A DNA stretch of 64,000 bases from an uncultured Eggerthellaceae bacterium (GTDB lineage: Bacteria; Actinomycetota; Coriobacteriia; Coriobacteriales; Eggerthellaceae), in NCBI GenBank assembly GCA_937892845.1, contig CALBGP010000028.1:62001-126000 (forward strand), written 5' to 3'. Made by a program: the position numbers and the translations under genes. Positions 42,447 to 51,599 of the stretch are shown here, in pieces (the stretch's first letter is position 1; each line of letters begins with the position of its first letter). The notes under the pieces were generated by a model that was not told the DNA's origin, made no database searches, and worked only from the letters and a program-made list of their open reading frames with translations.

Positions 42447-43804
42447 GCTTGCTCCCTTTCCGGAGTGGACGGCATTCCGTTGCCAGATAGCTTTTCGCTT
42501 TCGGGCGCATCCAGTTTTCGGATGCATGCGGGCAGGTACATGACAATTCCCACCAAGGCGCAGAATATGCCATCGGCTGCAAAGAACCAGGCGACGCCGG
42601 TAACGTCGGCAATGGCGCCGCCGATTGCGATGCCCAAGGGGCTGGTCAGCGACATGGCCGCAGTGATGAAGCCCAATACGCGCCCCATGGTATCTTCGGG
42701 TATGTGACGCTGTACCAACGTGATCATGGGGCTGTTGAACAGCGCGCCGGAGAATCCCATGATGGCGCAAAGTATTGCGAAGATGACGAATGCCGAAGGT
42801 GGCAGCATGCCCGCCGCAGCCACCGTGACTCCGAATGCTGCAATGGATGCGGCTATGAGCAGGGCAAGCTTTTTGCCTCCGCCCCAGATCATGAGCAAGA
42901 TGGAACCGACAAGCATTCCTGCAGCGTACAGTGCCTCAGCCACGGCAGCCATGTAGCCGTCGCCTCCGAAGTGGTCGAAGGTCATGAGCGGGTAGAGCGC
43001 GCCCATGGGGCCGAACGCCACGGTTGCCAGAAGCGTGAACCCGATGAGCGCTGCAAGCCCGCGATGGCGCCCAAGTGCGGTCACGCCTTGCTTCATATCG
43101 GTGAGCACGTGGGATTTTTCGCCTGCCCTCTCAACGGAGGGAATCTTCACGCACGCAAGCGCGCCTACAGCCGCCAGTGCGCCGAAGAAATCAATGAACA
43201 AGACGGAGTGGAACCCGAAAACGGTATAGAGGAAGATGCCGATAGCGGGCGTGATGATGCCTGCGGAGCTAACCAGGATCATATCCAGCGTGTTGATGCG
43301 GAGCAGGTGCTTTTCGGGTACCAGCATGGGCATGGCCGCCATCATGGCCGGACTGTGGAACGCCTGGCATGCGGCGCGCACGGCAACCATGGCAACGATG
43401 GCGAAAAGGGAAGCCTGTCCGAACAAGACGAGTGCGCCCAGTACGAGCGATGCGATGCCGCAGGCAAGGTCGGAGAGCATGATGACCGCCTTGCGGTTGA
43501 AGCGGTCTGCGATCACGCCTCCGAAGGGAGCTAAGAGGGCCATGGGCAGATAGGCGCAGATGCTCATGGCGGACAGGGCAAGGGCGCTTCCGGTTGTCTC
43601 CGTTACGTACCAGACGGCCGCGAAGCTGGCGGCGTAGCTGGTCAGGATGGAAAAGGCCTGGCCCGCCCACACCACGGCGATGGTGGCCAGCCAATGGCGG
43701 GGGAGCGGACGGCCCGATGCGCTCAGCGCGGCAGAGGATTCGCCGGCTCCGCTCTGGTCTGCAGCATGGCCGGAGCGGCCGGATGTGTCATGGGTTTCGT
43801 GCAT
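42443..43804 (-). CDS. MFS exporter (MFS_3-like, macrolide-efflux type)
   Basis: 453 residues, 12 helices after a Ser/Ala-rich start. MFS motif A appears as GGVIADRFNRKAVIM. The layout AGQAFSILTSYAASFAAVWYV matches the Mef-like MFS_3 efflux proteins, which export macrolides, haem-related or other hydrophobic compounds. ATG with CAAGGA upstream. The promoter would lie about 150 bases upstream beyond the operator. It overlaps the TetR gene (ATGA). Confidence 0.85.
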   Translation of the reverse strand: MHETHDTSGRSGHAADQSGAGESSAALSASGRPLPRHWLATIAVVWAGQAFSILTSYAASFAAVWYVTETTGSALALSAMSICAYLPMALLAPFGGVIADRFNRKAVIMLSDLACGIASLVLGALVLFGQASLFAIVAMVAVRAACQAFHSPAMMAAMPMLVPEKHLLRINTLDMILVSSAGIITPAIGIFLYTVFGFHSVLFIDFFGALAAVGALACVKIPSVERAGEKSHVLTDMKQGVTALGRHRGLAALIGFTLLATVAFGPMGALYPLMTFDHFGGDGYMAAVAEALYAAGMLVGSILLMIWGGGKKLALLIAASIAAFGVTVAAAGMLPPSAFVIFAILCAIMGFSGALFNSPMITLVQRHIPEDTMGRVLGFITAAMSLTSPLGIAIGGAIADVTGVAWFFAADGIFCALVGIVMYLPACIRKLDAPESEKLSGNGMPSTPEREQA

Positions 43805-43927
43805 CGTGTTCCTTGATTGTGCGGTTTGCGTTGAACAGGTGCATTCTACACGTATTTGCAGGCGCGGCCCCTGTCAACGTTAGGGGATGGAGCCTGTGGA
43901 GGAAGTGTGGTGAAAGGTTTTTCTCCG

Positions 43928-43956
43928 TTGCAATCAGAACGTCCGGGCACTAATCT
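43928..43956 (+). promoter_or_regulatory. Promoter of the HsmA-like gene
   Basis: TTGCAA (43928-43933), exactly 17 bases, TAATCT (43951-43956). Its -10 runs into the first TetR operator palindrome. Confidence 0.5.
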
Positions 43957-43983
43957 GAACAACGTTCAGTGAACAACGTTCAG
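43955..43983. promoter_or_regulatory. Two tandem TetR-type operator palindromes
   Basis: CTGAAC-AAC-GTTCAG (43955-43969) is followed directly by TGAAC-AAC-GTTCAG (43970-43983), centres 14 bases apart. Located between the HsmA-like gene and the MFS-TetR operon. Strong candidate binding site for the TetR regulator. Confidence 0.75.
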
Positions 43984-44040
43984 AAAAGAGGAGGGCGCGG
44001 GCTGAAGCAGGTCCGCGAAACCAAGGAAAGAGGATGACCA

Positions 44041-44526
44041 ATGAGTTTTGAACTGATTCTTGCTACGAGCGCCATCACCCTGGCACTTGTCTTCTACACC
44101 ATCGGTGTTTTCGGCGAACGCGCCAAAGGCCAGCTGTCCCTTGCACATCTGCTGTTCTTCTGGGGAGGCCTGGTGTGCGATACCACGGGCACGATGATCA
44201 TGACGAACATCGCGCAGACCAGCGGTGCCACCGGCTTCGGCATCCATGCCATCTCCGGCATGTTGGCCATCATCTTGATGCTGATCCATGCCGGTTGGGC
44301 AACCTGGACCTTCGTGCGCGGCAACGAGAAGCAGCGCGTCGCCTTCCACCGCTTCAGCACTATCGTGTGGTTGGTTTGGCTGGTTCCCTACGTCATCGGT
44401 CTGCTGGTGGGCATCCCTGCGATTCACCTGATGAATGTGTGCGCCGTGGGCACCAGCGTGATCATCGTGGGCATCCTGGCATTCTTCCTGCTTCGCTCCG
44501 ATGCGAAGAAGGCCCATCGCAGCTAA
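44041..44526 (+). CDS. HsmA/TIGR03987-like small membrane protein
   Basis: 161 residues, four or five membrane helices. The pattern (LFFWGGLVCDTTGTMIMTNIA, then FGIHAISGMLAIILMLIHAG and a late FHRFSTIVWLVWLVPYVIG) resembles the TIGR03987/HsmA family, reported in Gram-positive bacteria next to a TetR-type regulator and linked to haem or membrane stress. ATG with AAAGAGG upstream. It sits under tandem TetR operators, divergent from an MFS exporter. The His residues in helices (H68, H83, H102) could ligate haem; this is inference. Confidence 0.7.
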   Translation: MSFELILATSAITLALVFYTIGVFGERAKGQLSLAHLLFFWGGLVCDTTGTMIMTNIAQTSGATGFGIHAISGMLAIILMLIHAGWATWTFVRGNEKQRVAFHRFSTIVWLVWLVPYVIGLLVGIPAIHLMNVCAVGTSVIIVGILAFFLLRSDAKKAHRS

Positions 44527-44617
44527 CCTGCAGGCGGATGTTTCGGGCCGTGCTGCCTGAGGCGTAGATCCAGGCAATTCGATAATCCGGACCCTTTCCC
44601 TTATAGCCGGATTTTGC

Positions 44618-44655
44618 AACCGGGAGCGGCAAGCAAGGCTGCTCCCGGTTTGCGT
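44618..44655. terminator. Bidirectional terminator between HsmA-like and Elp3 genes
   Basis: AACCGGGAGC (44618-44627) pairs with GCTCCCGGTT (44641-44650), followed by TTGCGTT on the plus strand. The stems serve both convergent genes. Confidence 0.6.
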
Positions 44656-44680
44656 TGTGCCCAGAATGCGTGAAATGCGG

Positions 44681-46579
44681 TTACAGGGGCTTGTTCTGGT
44701 AGAGCCCGGCGTCGGTGAATCCTAGGTTGCGGTAATAGCCCCGGGTGCCGATGGCGCTGATGACGTTGATGGATGCGAAACCTTCGGCGCGTGCAATGTC
44801 GCATGCGCGTTCGACGAGTTTGCGGCCCAGGCCCATATGCTGGGCCGCGGGCGCCGATCCCTGGGTGGTGTCGCCGTGCACGAGCGATGCCACTTTGCCG
44901 TAGACGTGGACTTCTCGGATCATAGCCTGCCCCGGCTGCACGGGCAGGGTCTGGCCTTGGGCGGCAGCGCGGGCGGATAGCTCTGCCACGGCTTGGGGAT
45001 GGGGAAGCGAGAGCCGGCAGAACCCGGCGATATGGCCGTCCGGCGTGACCCATTGCAGAAAGAACTCCCTGCTCACCGACGTTTCGTAGGGAACGGTTTG
45101 CAGGGTGAGGCCGTTCGTGTCAACGGTTGCCGTGCTGATCTCGCGGAAGCGGATTTCGCGGACTTCGCCCTCTTTCCCCTCATTGCGGATGGCGTCTTCA
45201 ACCATCTGGCGCAGGTTGGTCTTCTTGTTGCCGGCCATGATGTCGCACGCCGAGATGTCGCGGATCATACGGGAGATGCGCATGTAGGGTGGTGTGGCAA
45301 GCGTGTCGCGCACCAGGAGGTCTATCAGCTCCTGCTCTCCGTAGGGCTGCCAGCTGCCGTCGTTGAAATGCGTCACCAGGTCGGTTCCATCGACAAGCGC
45401 GCAGGGGTAGAGCTTCACTTCGTCAGGGAGGAACCGTTTGTCGCTGACAAGATGCGCGTAATCCGTCAGGTCGCTTTCGGGTGTGGCTCCCAGCAGATTG
45501 GCCATGAAATGGGCGTGGATTTTGAAGCCGAAGATGCGCAGCAAGGCAAAGGAGCGTGCGATGGCGTCCGTGTCGATCCTCCTGCGGTTGGCTTGCAGGA
45601 TGGCGGGATCGAGGCTCTGGATGCCCATCTGGATTTTGGTGCATCCCAGACGCCGCAGAAGCGTGAGGCTTTCCGCATCCATGGTATCCGGGCGGGTTTC
45701 CACGACAAGTCCGACAACGCGATGCGCAGCGGATTCGTTGGCGGCATGTTCGCGCAAAAGCTCGGATTCGGTTGCCGTCTGCTTTTCTGCTGCGCGCTGC
45801 CAACAGGGATTGTCGGCGTACAGGGTCTGGACTGCCTGGTTGTACGTGAGCTGGCCGGAATTCACAAGCTCTTGCGCGTCTGCGGTCTGCCGGGCAAGCT
45901 CTTGCGCGTCAGAGGTTATGCCCAGGTCCTTGTAGAGGGCACGCCGGGCGCGAACGGAGGCTTCGGCCTTCTCGGGATCGGAGGCTTCATTGAGGGCTCG
46001 GAACAGTTCGGCCGCATACCACTTCTGATAGCCTTCGGGGTAATCGCTCCAGGTTCCGCCTAACACGATGAGCTCCACCTTGTCGGTGGCGTGCCCCATC
46101 TGAATGAGCGCCCTGAGACGCGATGCCACCTGCAGATACGGGTCGAAGAAGTTGCGTTCGGCGCGCTGGCAGGCCGGTTCGTCAGCCAGATAGCTTTTCG
46201 GCATGCGCACATCGTTGGGGCAGTACAAACAGTTGCTGGAGCAGCGCTGCGGTTTGGTGATGACGGTGATGGTGGCCACGCCGGATGCGGTTCGGCGCGG
46301 TTTCATGCGCAGGACCGTGAACAGGCGGGCTTCCAGCGCATCGTCGATGCCCCATCTGCGCCAGCGGGCGGGGTCTTCGGCCTTGACCTTCATGTAGAAG
46401 GGCAGGATCTTCTTTTTTGAGTACCGCCGGTTCGCGGGTTTGGGCATGCCTGCGGGCGTGGAGTCGGAGGCGCGGCGGTTGTGTTCGGCGATGATGGCCA
46501 TCAAGGCTTTTTCGTCGAAGGGCCGTTCGGGGCTTTCGGCACGCAGAGCGTTCATTATGTCTGTAAGCAATTGTTTCAT
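44681..46579 (-). CDS. elp3: Elp3-family radical SAM/acetyltransferase (tRNA U34 modification)
   Basis: 632 residues from the ATG at 46579; an ATG six codons upstream is the alternative. The radical-SAM cluster motif is C113-x3-C117-x2-C120. Elp3 landmarks follow: FFDPYLQVASRLRALIQMGH, VELIVLGGTWSDYPEGYQ, GLVVETRPDTM and IQMGIQSLD. The C-terminal acetyltransferase (GNAT) domain has GLGRKLVERACDIARAEGF and ends GYYRNLGF. Elp3 uses acetyl-CoA and SAM to place a carboxymethyl group on C5 of wobble uridine (cm5U34). Elp3 is rare in bacteria and normally needs a partner set in eukaryotes. No ribosome site precedes either ATG, and a TACAAT -10 lies 7 bases upstream, so the mRNA may be leaderless. 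Divergent from a Trm9-like methyltransferase. Confidence 0.93.
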   Translation of the reverse strand: MKQLLTDIMNALRAESPERPFDEKALMAIIAEHNRRASDSTPAGMPKPANRRYSKKKILPFYMKVKAEDPARWRRWGIDDALEARLFTVLRMKPRRTASGVATITVITKPQRCSSNCLYCPNDVRMPKSYLADEPACQRAERNFFDPYLQVASRLRALIQMGHATDKVELIVLGGTWSDYPEGYQKWYAAELFRALNEASDPEKAEASVRARRALYKDLGITSDAQELARQTADAQELVNSGQLTYNQAVQTLYADNPCWQRAAEKQTATESELLREHAANESAAHRVVGLVVETRPDTMDAESLTLLRRLGCTKIQMGIQSLDPAILQANRRRIDTDAIARSFALLRIFGFKIHAHFMANLLGATPESDLTDYAHLVSDKRFLPDEVKLYPCALVDGTDLVTHFNDGSWQPYGEQELIDLLVRDTLATPPYMRISRMIRDISACDIMAGNKKTNLRQMVEDAIRNEGKEGEVREIRFREISTATVDTNGLTLQTVPYETSVSREFFLQWVTPDGHIAGFCRLSLPHPQAVAELSARAAAQGQTLPVQPGQAMIREVHVYGKVASLVHGDTTQGSAPAAQHMGLGRKLVERACDIARAEGFASINVISAIGTRGYYRNLGFTDAGLYQNKPL

Positions 46580-46587
46580 GGGCAGGC

Positions 46588-46630
46588 ATTGTACCATCGC
46601 GGGATGGCGCGGCGCTTCTCAGGGTACAAT
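46588..46630. promoter_or_regulatory. Symmetrical divergent promoter of elp3 and the Trm9-like gene
   Basis: ATTGTACC (46588-46595) and GGTACAAT (46623-46630) are inverted copies, each supplying a TACAAT -10 facing outward: one toward elp3 (minus) and one toward the methyltransferase (plus). The 27-base centre is G+C-rich. Such symmetry suggests balanced expression of both genes. Confidence 0.6.
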
Positions 46631-46690
46631 GGCGAAACCGTTTGCCGCGGCAGGTGTGCGGGAAGGGTGCAGGATGCGAAGGAGGACTGC

Positions 46691-47500
46691 GTGGATGTGG
46701 CTTTTGCGCGCAAGCTGTGCGCACTGAACAGCGGATTCTACCGCATGCAGGCGAAGTCGTTTTCAGGAACGCGCCACGCGGCGTGGCCGGGATGGAGGCG
46801 CTGCATGGATGAGGTGACGGCTGCAGGGTGCTTGAGCGGACCCGATGGCGTCATCGTGGATGTGGCATGCGGCAATCTTCGCTTCGAGCAGTTCGCCGCC
46901 CAGACGCTGCCCCATTGCAGGCTTGTGTGCCATGCCGTGGATGACTGCGACGAGCTGGCGCTGGATCAGGGGATTTTGCACGATGGGGCGCCTGAGGTGC
47001 GCTTCTGCCATCTGGATGTGGTGGGTGCGCTGCTTGATGGTGCGCTTGACCTGCGAGGATGCTGTGGCTTCACGCAAGGGGCGTCCGAAGGGCATGGGGC
47101 CGACCTGGCTGTGGCGTTCGGGTTTGCGCACCATATCCCCGGTGCGGGCAACCGTACGCGGTTTTTGGATGCCCTGATGGATACGGTTCGCCCTGGAGGG
47201 TTCGCGGCGGTTTCCCTGTGGTGTTTCATGCGGGATGAGGGTCTGGCGCAGCGCGCTCGGGCCACCCATACCCAGGCGTGCGGCGAGCTTGGTTTCGACC
47301 CGGCGGCTTTCGAAGCGGAGGATTATCTACTAGGATGGAACAACGCACCGGGTGCATGGCGGTACTGCCACAGCTTCGACGATGCGGAGATCGAGGGTCT
47401 GGCGGCATCGGTTGCCACGCGTGCGCGGCTTGCGGCTCGCTTTGCGGCAGATGGCCGGACGGGTGATTTGAACGAGTACCTGGTTTTCCAGGTTCGCTAG
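46691..47500 (+). CDS. Trm9/ALKBH8-like SAM-dependent methyltransferase
   Basis: 269 residues from the GTG at 46691 (AAGGAGG, 5-6 base spacing). Class I methyltransferase: motif I VDVACGNLRF (56-65), then AVAFGFAHHIPGAGNRTRFL (141-160) and TVRPGGFAAVSLWCFMRDEG. The N-terminal segment FYRMQAKSFSGTRHAAWP (16-33) contains F-S-x-T-R-x3-W-P, a landmark I know from Trm9 and ALKBH8, which methylate cm5U34 of tRNA to mcm5U34. Divergence from elp3 with a mirror-image promoter supports a shared pathway. No Trm112-like partner is in the window. The general methyltransferase call is secure; the Trm9 assignment is probable. Confidence 0.8.
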   Translation: MDVAFARKLCALNSGFYRMQAKSFSGTRHAAWPGWRRCMDEVTAAGCLSGPDGVIVDVACGNLRFEQFAAQTLPHCRLVCHAVDDCDELALDQGILHDGAPEVRFCHLDVVGALLDGALDLRGCCGFTQGASEGHGADLAVAFGFAHHIPGAGNRTRFLDALMDTVRPGGFAAVSLWCFMRDEGLAQRARATHTQACGELGFDPAAFEAEDYLLGWNNAPGAWRYCHSFDDAEIEGLAASVATRARLAARFAADGRTGDLNEYLVFQVR

Positions 47501-47566
47501 GCGGCCGCGCGGTTTCGGGTGGTCTGAAGGGGAGGGCCGGGCTCGGCCCGAAGGCAAGGAGGAGCC

Positions 47567-48091
47567 ATGAGCAAGATAGTCAATGAGCCGAAGTGCAAGT
47601 TTCCTTTGTTCGTGAAGGTACGCGAGCAGCTGGAGCACCGCGCCCTGTGGTTGTATCTGCTGGTGAGTGAAGCGGAGAAGAAGGGCCTTGCTGCCGATGA
47701 CTTCGCCCCCGCCGCCATCAAACGCTGCGGTTTGTACCAGGGATCGGAGATTGTGGCGGCCAGCGGGACGAAAAGCCTCAAGGGGCTGAAGAAGCAGCTG
47801 TTCACGAAGGCTGCGCAGATTGTCTTCGAGATGAAGATCGTGGAATGCACCGATGACAAGCTGTCGATCGATTTCCATTACTGTCCGTTGGTGAAGGCAT
47901 GGCAGAAGCAGGGTTGTTCGGATGAGGAGATTGCCCACCTGTGCGATATAGCCATGTGCGGCGACCGCGGAATCGGCGAGGCGCACGGCGTTGACTTGGA
48001 GCTTCCCAAAACCATTGCCCGCGGCGATGATTGCTGTGCCATCCGCTACGTGCGTCGCAGCTCGCAAGAAGGCGAAAAGGCCGCGGAATAG
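47567..48091 (+). CDS. L-2-amino-thiazoline-4-carboxylic acid hydrolase-like protein
   Basis: 174 residues, ATG with AAGGAGGAGCC upstream. The C-terminal half has FHYCPLVKAWQKQGCSDEEI, LCDIAMCGDRGI and TIARGDDCCAIRYVR, matching a Pfam family named after Pseudomonas ATC hydrolase and widespread in anaerobes as proteins of unknown role. Named members open the thiazoline ring on the path to cysteine; most relatives, including this one, are not shown to do so. It follows the methyltransferase on the same strand and ends at a terminator. Confidence 0.65.
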   Translation: MSKIVNEPKCKFPLFVKVREQLEHRALWLYLLVSEAEKKGLAADDFAPAAIKRCGLYQGSEIVAASGTKSLKGLKKQLFTKAAQIVFEMKIVECTDDKLSIDFHYCPLVKAWQKQGCSDEEIAHLCDIAMCGDRGIGEAHGVDLELPKTIARGDDCCAIRYVRRSSQEGEKAAE

Positions 48092-48116
48092 CCGGCCGCA
48101 CACCTGCCTATCGCGA

Positions 48117-48142
48117 AGAAGGGCCCCTGCAGGGGCCCTTCG
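48117..48142. terminator. Bidirectional hairpin between convergent genes
   Basis: AAGGGCCCCTGCAGGGGCCC is the core of a self-complementary stretch centred near 48129. It serves the ATC-hydrolase-like and EttA genes; T-runs are weak. Confidence 0.6.
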
Positions 48143-48183
48143 TGCTGTTCGGGACGATGTTGTGCGCCGTGCGGGCGGCGGTG

Positions 48184-49863
<1,680 letters not shown>

Positions 49864-49985
49864 AGGGATGAGGTCCTTTCTGCGTGCGGGTTCATAGGTT
49901 TCGCATGCGGGCCATTGTATCAAGTCTGCGTGGCGATTCGGGAAACGTGGGCGCTGTTCGGCGGTTTTGTCCGTTTCGAATTGTA

Positions 49986-50021
49986 GAATTGGGTCAAAGT
50001 TGTGAATTGGGTCAAAGTTGT
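49986..50021. repeat. Exact 18-base tandem duplication
   Basis: GAATTGGGTCAAAGTTGT occurs twice head-to-tail (49986-50003, 50004-50021). It lies between the divergent ettA and barstar/carbonic-anhydrase genes. Each unit contains TTTGACC on the minus strand, a -35-like sequence, and TACAAT (49984-49979) lies next to it toward ettA. Confidence 0.8.
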
Positions 50022-50047
50022 CGCGCCGCGCGCGTTCGGTTGAACGG

Positions 50048-51022
50048 ATGGAGTCTATGCGAGAGATCGTCATTGATCAGAGGGCATTCGCCGATGAGGC
50101 GGAGCTGAGAAAATATCTGGCGCATGAGCTGGGAATATGCTCTTCGGAGCCGGGAGATATCGCCGAAGGGCTTGCCCGGTTGCAGAAGCCGGTGCGTTTT
50201 GTCGTGCGTCACAGTGCCCTGGCGCCGGCGGCCGAGTTGGATGTGCTGGCGCGCATCGAGGATGCGTCGGATGCGGAGACGCCGGCGGGCTTGGCGGCGT
50301 TGCCTTGGTTCGATGCGGCGGTGGCGGAGTTCGAGCATGCGGCGCACGGAAACCCGCTTCTTGATGTGATTGTCTACTGCGACGACCTGGCGGAGGACGA
50401 GGATGACTCGGACGCACATGTGCCGGCTGCAGAGGCTGTGTCGCGCCTCAAGCGAGGTAACCGTGCATATCTGGCGGCCCGCCATAACCGAGAGCCCATT
50501 GCCCCGGGGCATATTCGCGAACTGTTCGAGGGCGGGCAGCGGCCCTACGCTGTGGTGGTGACCTGCTCGGATTCGCGCGTGGTGCCCGAGCATATGTTCA
50601 TGGCTGGGCTGGGAGAGTTGTTCGTCATCCGCGTTGCCGGAAACGTGATCGGGGAGGTGGAGCTGGCGAGTGCGGTATATGCGTGCGAGCATCTGCACTC
50701 CAAGTTGCTGCTGGTTCTGGGCCACACGCATTGTGGCGCCATCGAGGCTGCCATCGCCGAAGCCGATGCGGAAATCCGCGATTCCGCGACCGCATCTGGA
50801 GCCGTTGTGGCTTCGTCTCCTTGCGCCGCGGTCACTTCGCGGGTTCTTGCGGCCATAGGTGACGAGCGCGATCCGTATGCGGCCAGCGTGCTCAATGTGC
50901 GCGCAGGGATTGCTGCGCTTGAGGCTAGCGCCGAGCTTCGCCGCCTTGTCGAACGTACGGGCTTGACCATTCGGGGCGCTGTGTATCACACCCATTCCGG
51001 GGTGGTCGACTTTTTGGGATAG
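50048..51022 (+). CDS. Barstar-like domain fused to beta-carbonic anhydrase
   Basis: 324 residues from the ATG at 50048; the ATG at 50057 is the alternative, as neither has a strong site. Residues 4-120 resemble barstar (barnase inhibitor): MREIVIDQRAFADEAELRKY, a helix with DIAEGLARLQKPVRFVVR and a final strand DVIVYC. Residues 130-324 are a beta-carbonic anhydrase: the zinc motif CSDSR (Cys173, Asp175, Arg177) and GHTHCGA (His226, Cys229). The enzyme hydrates CO2 to bicarbonate. Lengths of both parts match their families. Barstar fused to a carbonic anhydrase is not an arrangement I know; its function is open. Confidence 0.75.
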   Translation: MESMREIVIDQRAFADEAELRKYLAHELGICSSEPGDIAEGLARLQKPVRFVVRHSALAPAAELDVLARIEDASDAETPAGLAALPWFDAAVAEFEHAAHGNPLLDVIVYCDDLAEDEDDSDAHVPAAEAVSRLKRGNRAYLAARHNREPIAPGHIRELFEGGQRPYAVVVTCSDSRVVPEHMFMAGLGELFVIRVAGNVIGEVELASAVYACEHLHSKLLLVLGHTHCGAIEAAIAEADAEIRDSATASGAVVASSPCAAVTSRVLAAIGDERDPYAASVLNVRAGIAALEASAELRRLVERTGLTIRGAVYHTHSGVVDFLG

Positions 51023-51455
51023 CCGCGAGATAGCGGGCCTCGCGGTGCTTTGGGCCTTGACTTGGCTTTCAAGGCTGCCATCTGAGCGGTGCGCTGCCTG
51101 AGAAAATGTCCGTACGTTCCTTCTGGGCATCGCATTGCTGCCGCATCCCCCAGTGGCCAAAAAGTCGAGCAATGCGAGGTGTCGGTTCGCCGGCGCTTGT
51201 TCGGTTTCGGACCCCTGATGGCGGTATCCATGGGAGTCTTTTCATAACCCCAGGTCAAAAGGTTGTTTTTGACGAAGGTGAAAATCGGCTCCCAAATAGA
51301 GGGCCGTTCTTGCGCGACTGACGAGCCTTCGTGGCCGAAAAACCTCGCATTGTCCGCTGTTTTGTCCAATGGAGGCCAAAACATCGAGCAATGCGAGGTC
51401 TGGGAATGCGGAGGCGCTTGAGGCCGCGTGTTTCGCGAAAAATCGAGGGAAGTGA
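51023..51455. other. Gap of about 430 bases with interspersed repeats
   Basis: No gene. It holds direct repeats of a 20-plus base element (listed separately), an inverted copy of its core at 51342-51352 (ACCTCGCATTG), and a weaker stem linking GGGAG near 51232 with CTCCC near 51290. Confidence 0.45.
51153..51400. repeat. Interspersed repeat pair with core TCGAGCAATGCGAGGT
   Basis: GGCCAAAAAG-TCGAGCAATGCGAGGT (51155-51180) and GGCCAAAACA-TCGAGCAATGCGAGGT (about 51374-51399) differ at two positions; the 16-base core is identical. A third, inverted copy of CAATGCGAGGT lies at 51342-51352. It may be a strain-specific interspersed repeat. Confidence 0.65.
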
Positions 51456-51495
51456 AAAGCCCCGGTCCGCATGAATGGACCGGGGCTTTGGTTTT
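51456..51495 (-). terminator. Terminator of the AGCS symporter gene
   Basis: AAAGCCCCGGTCC (51456-51468) pairs over 13 bp with GGACCGGGGCTTT (51477-51489). On the minus strand TTTTC follows. It lies about 110 bases after the stop. Confidence 0.75.
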
Positions 51496-51599
51496 GCGTG
51501 GTGGTCTCAGTTTTACTGCGGCTCGTGCACGGGATGGGCTCGCGCGCACGATGGGCTCGTGCGCGCGAGCCAGGCGGGTCGAAGGCTGCCGGGCGGGCG

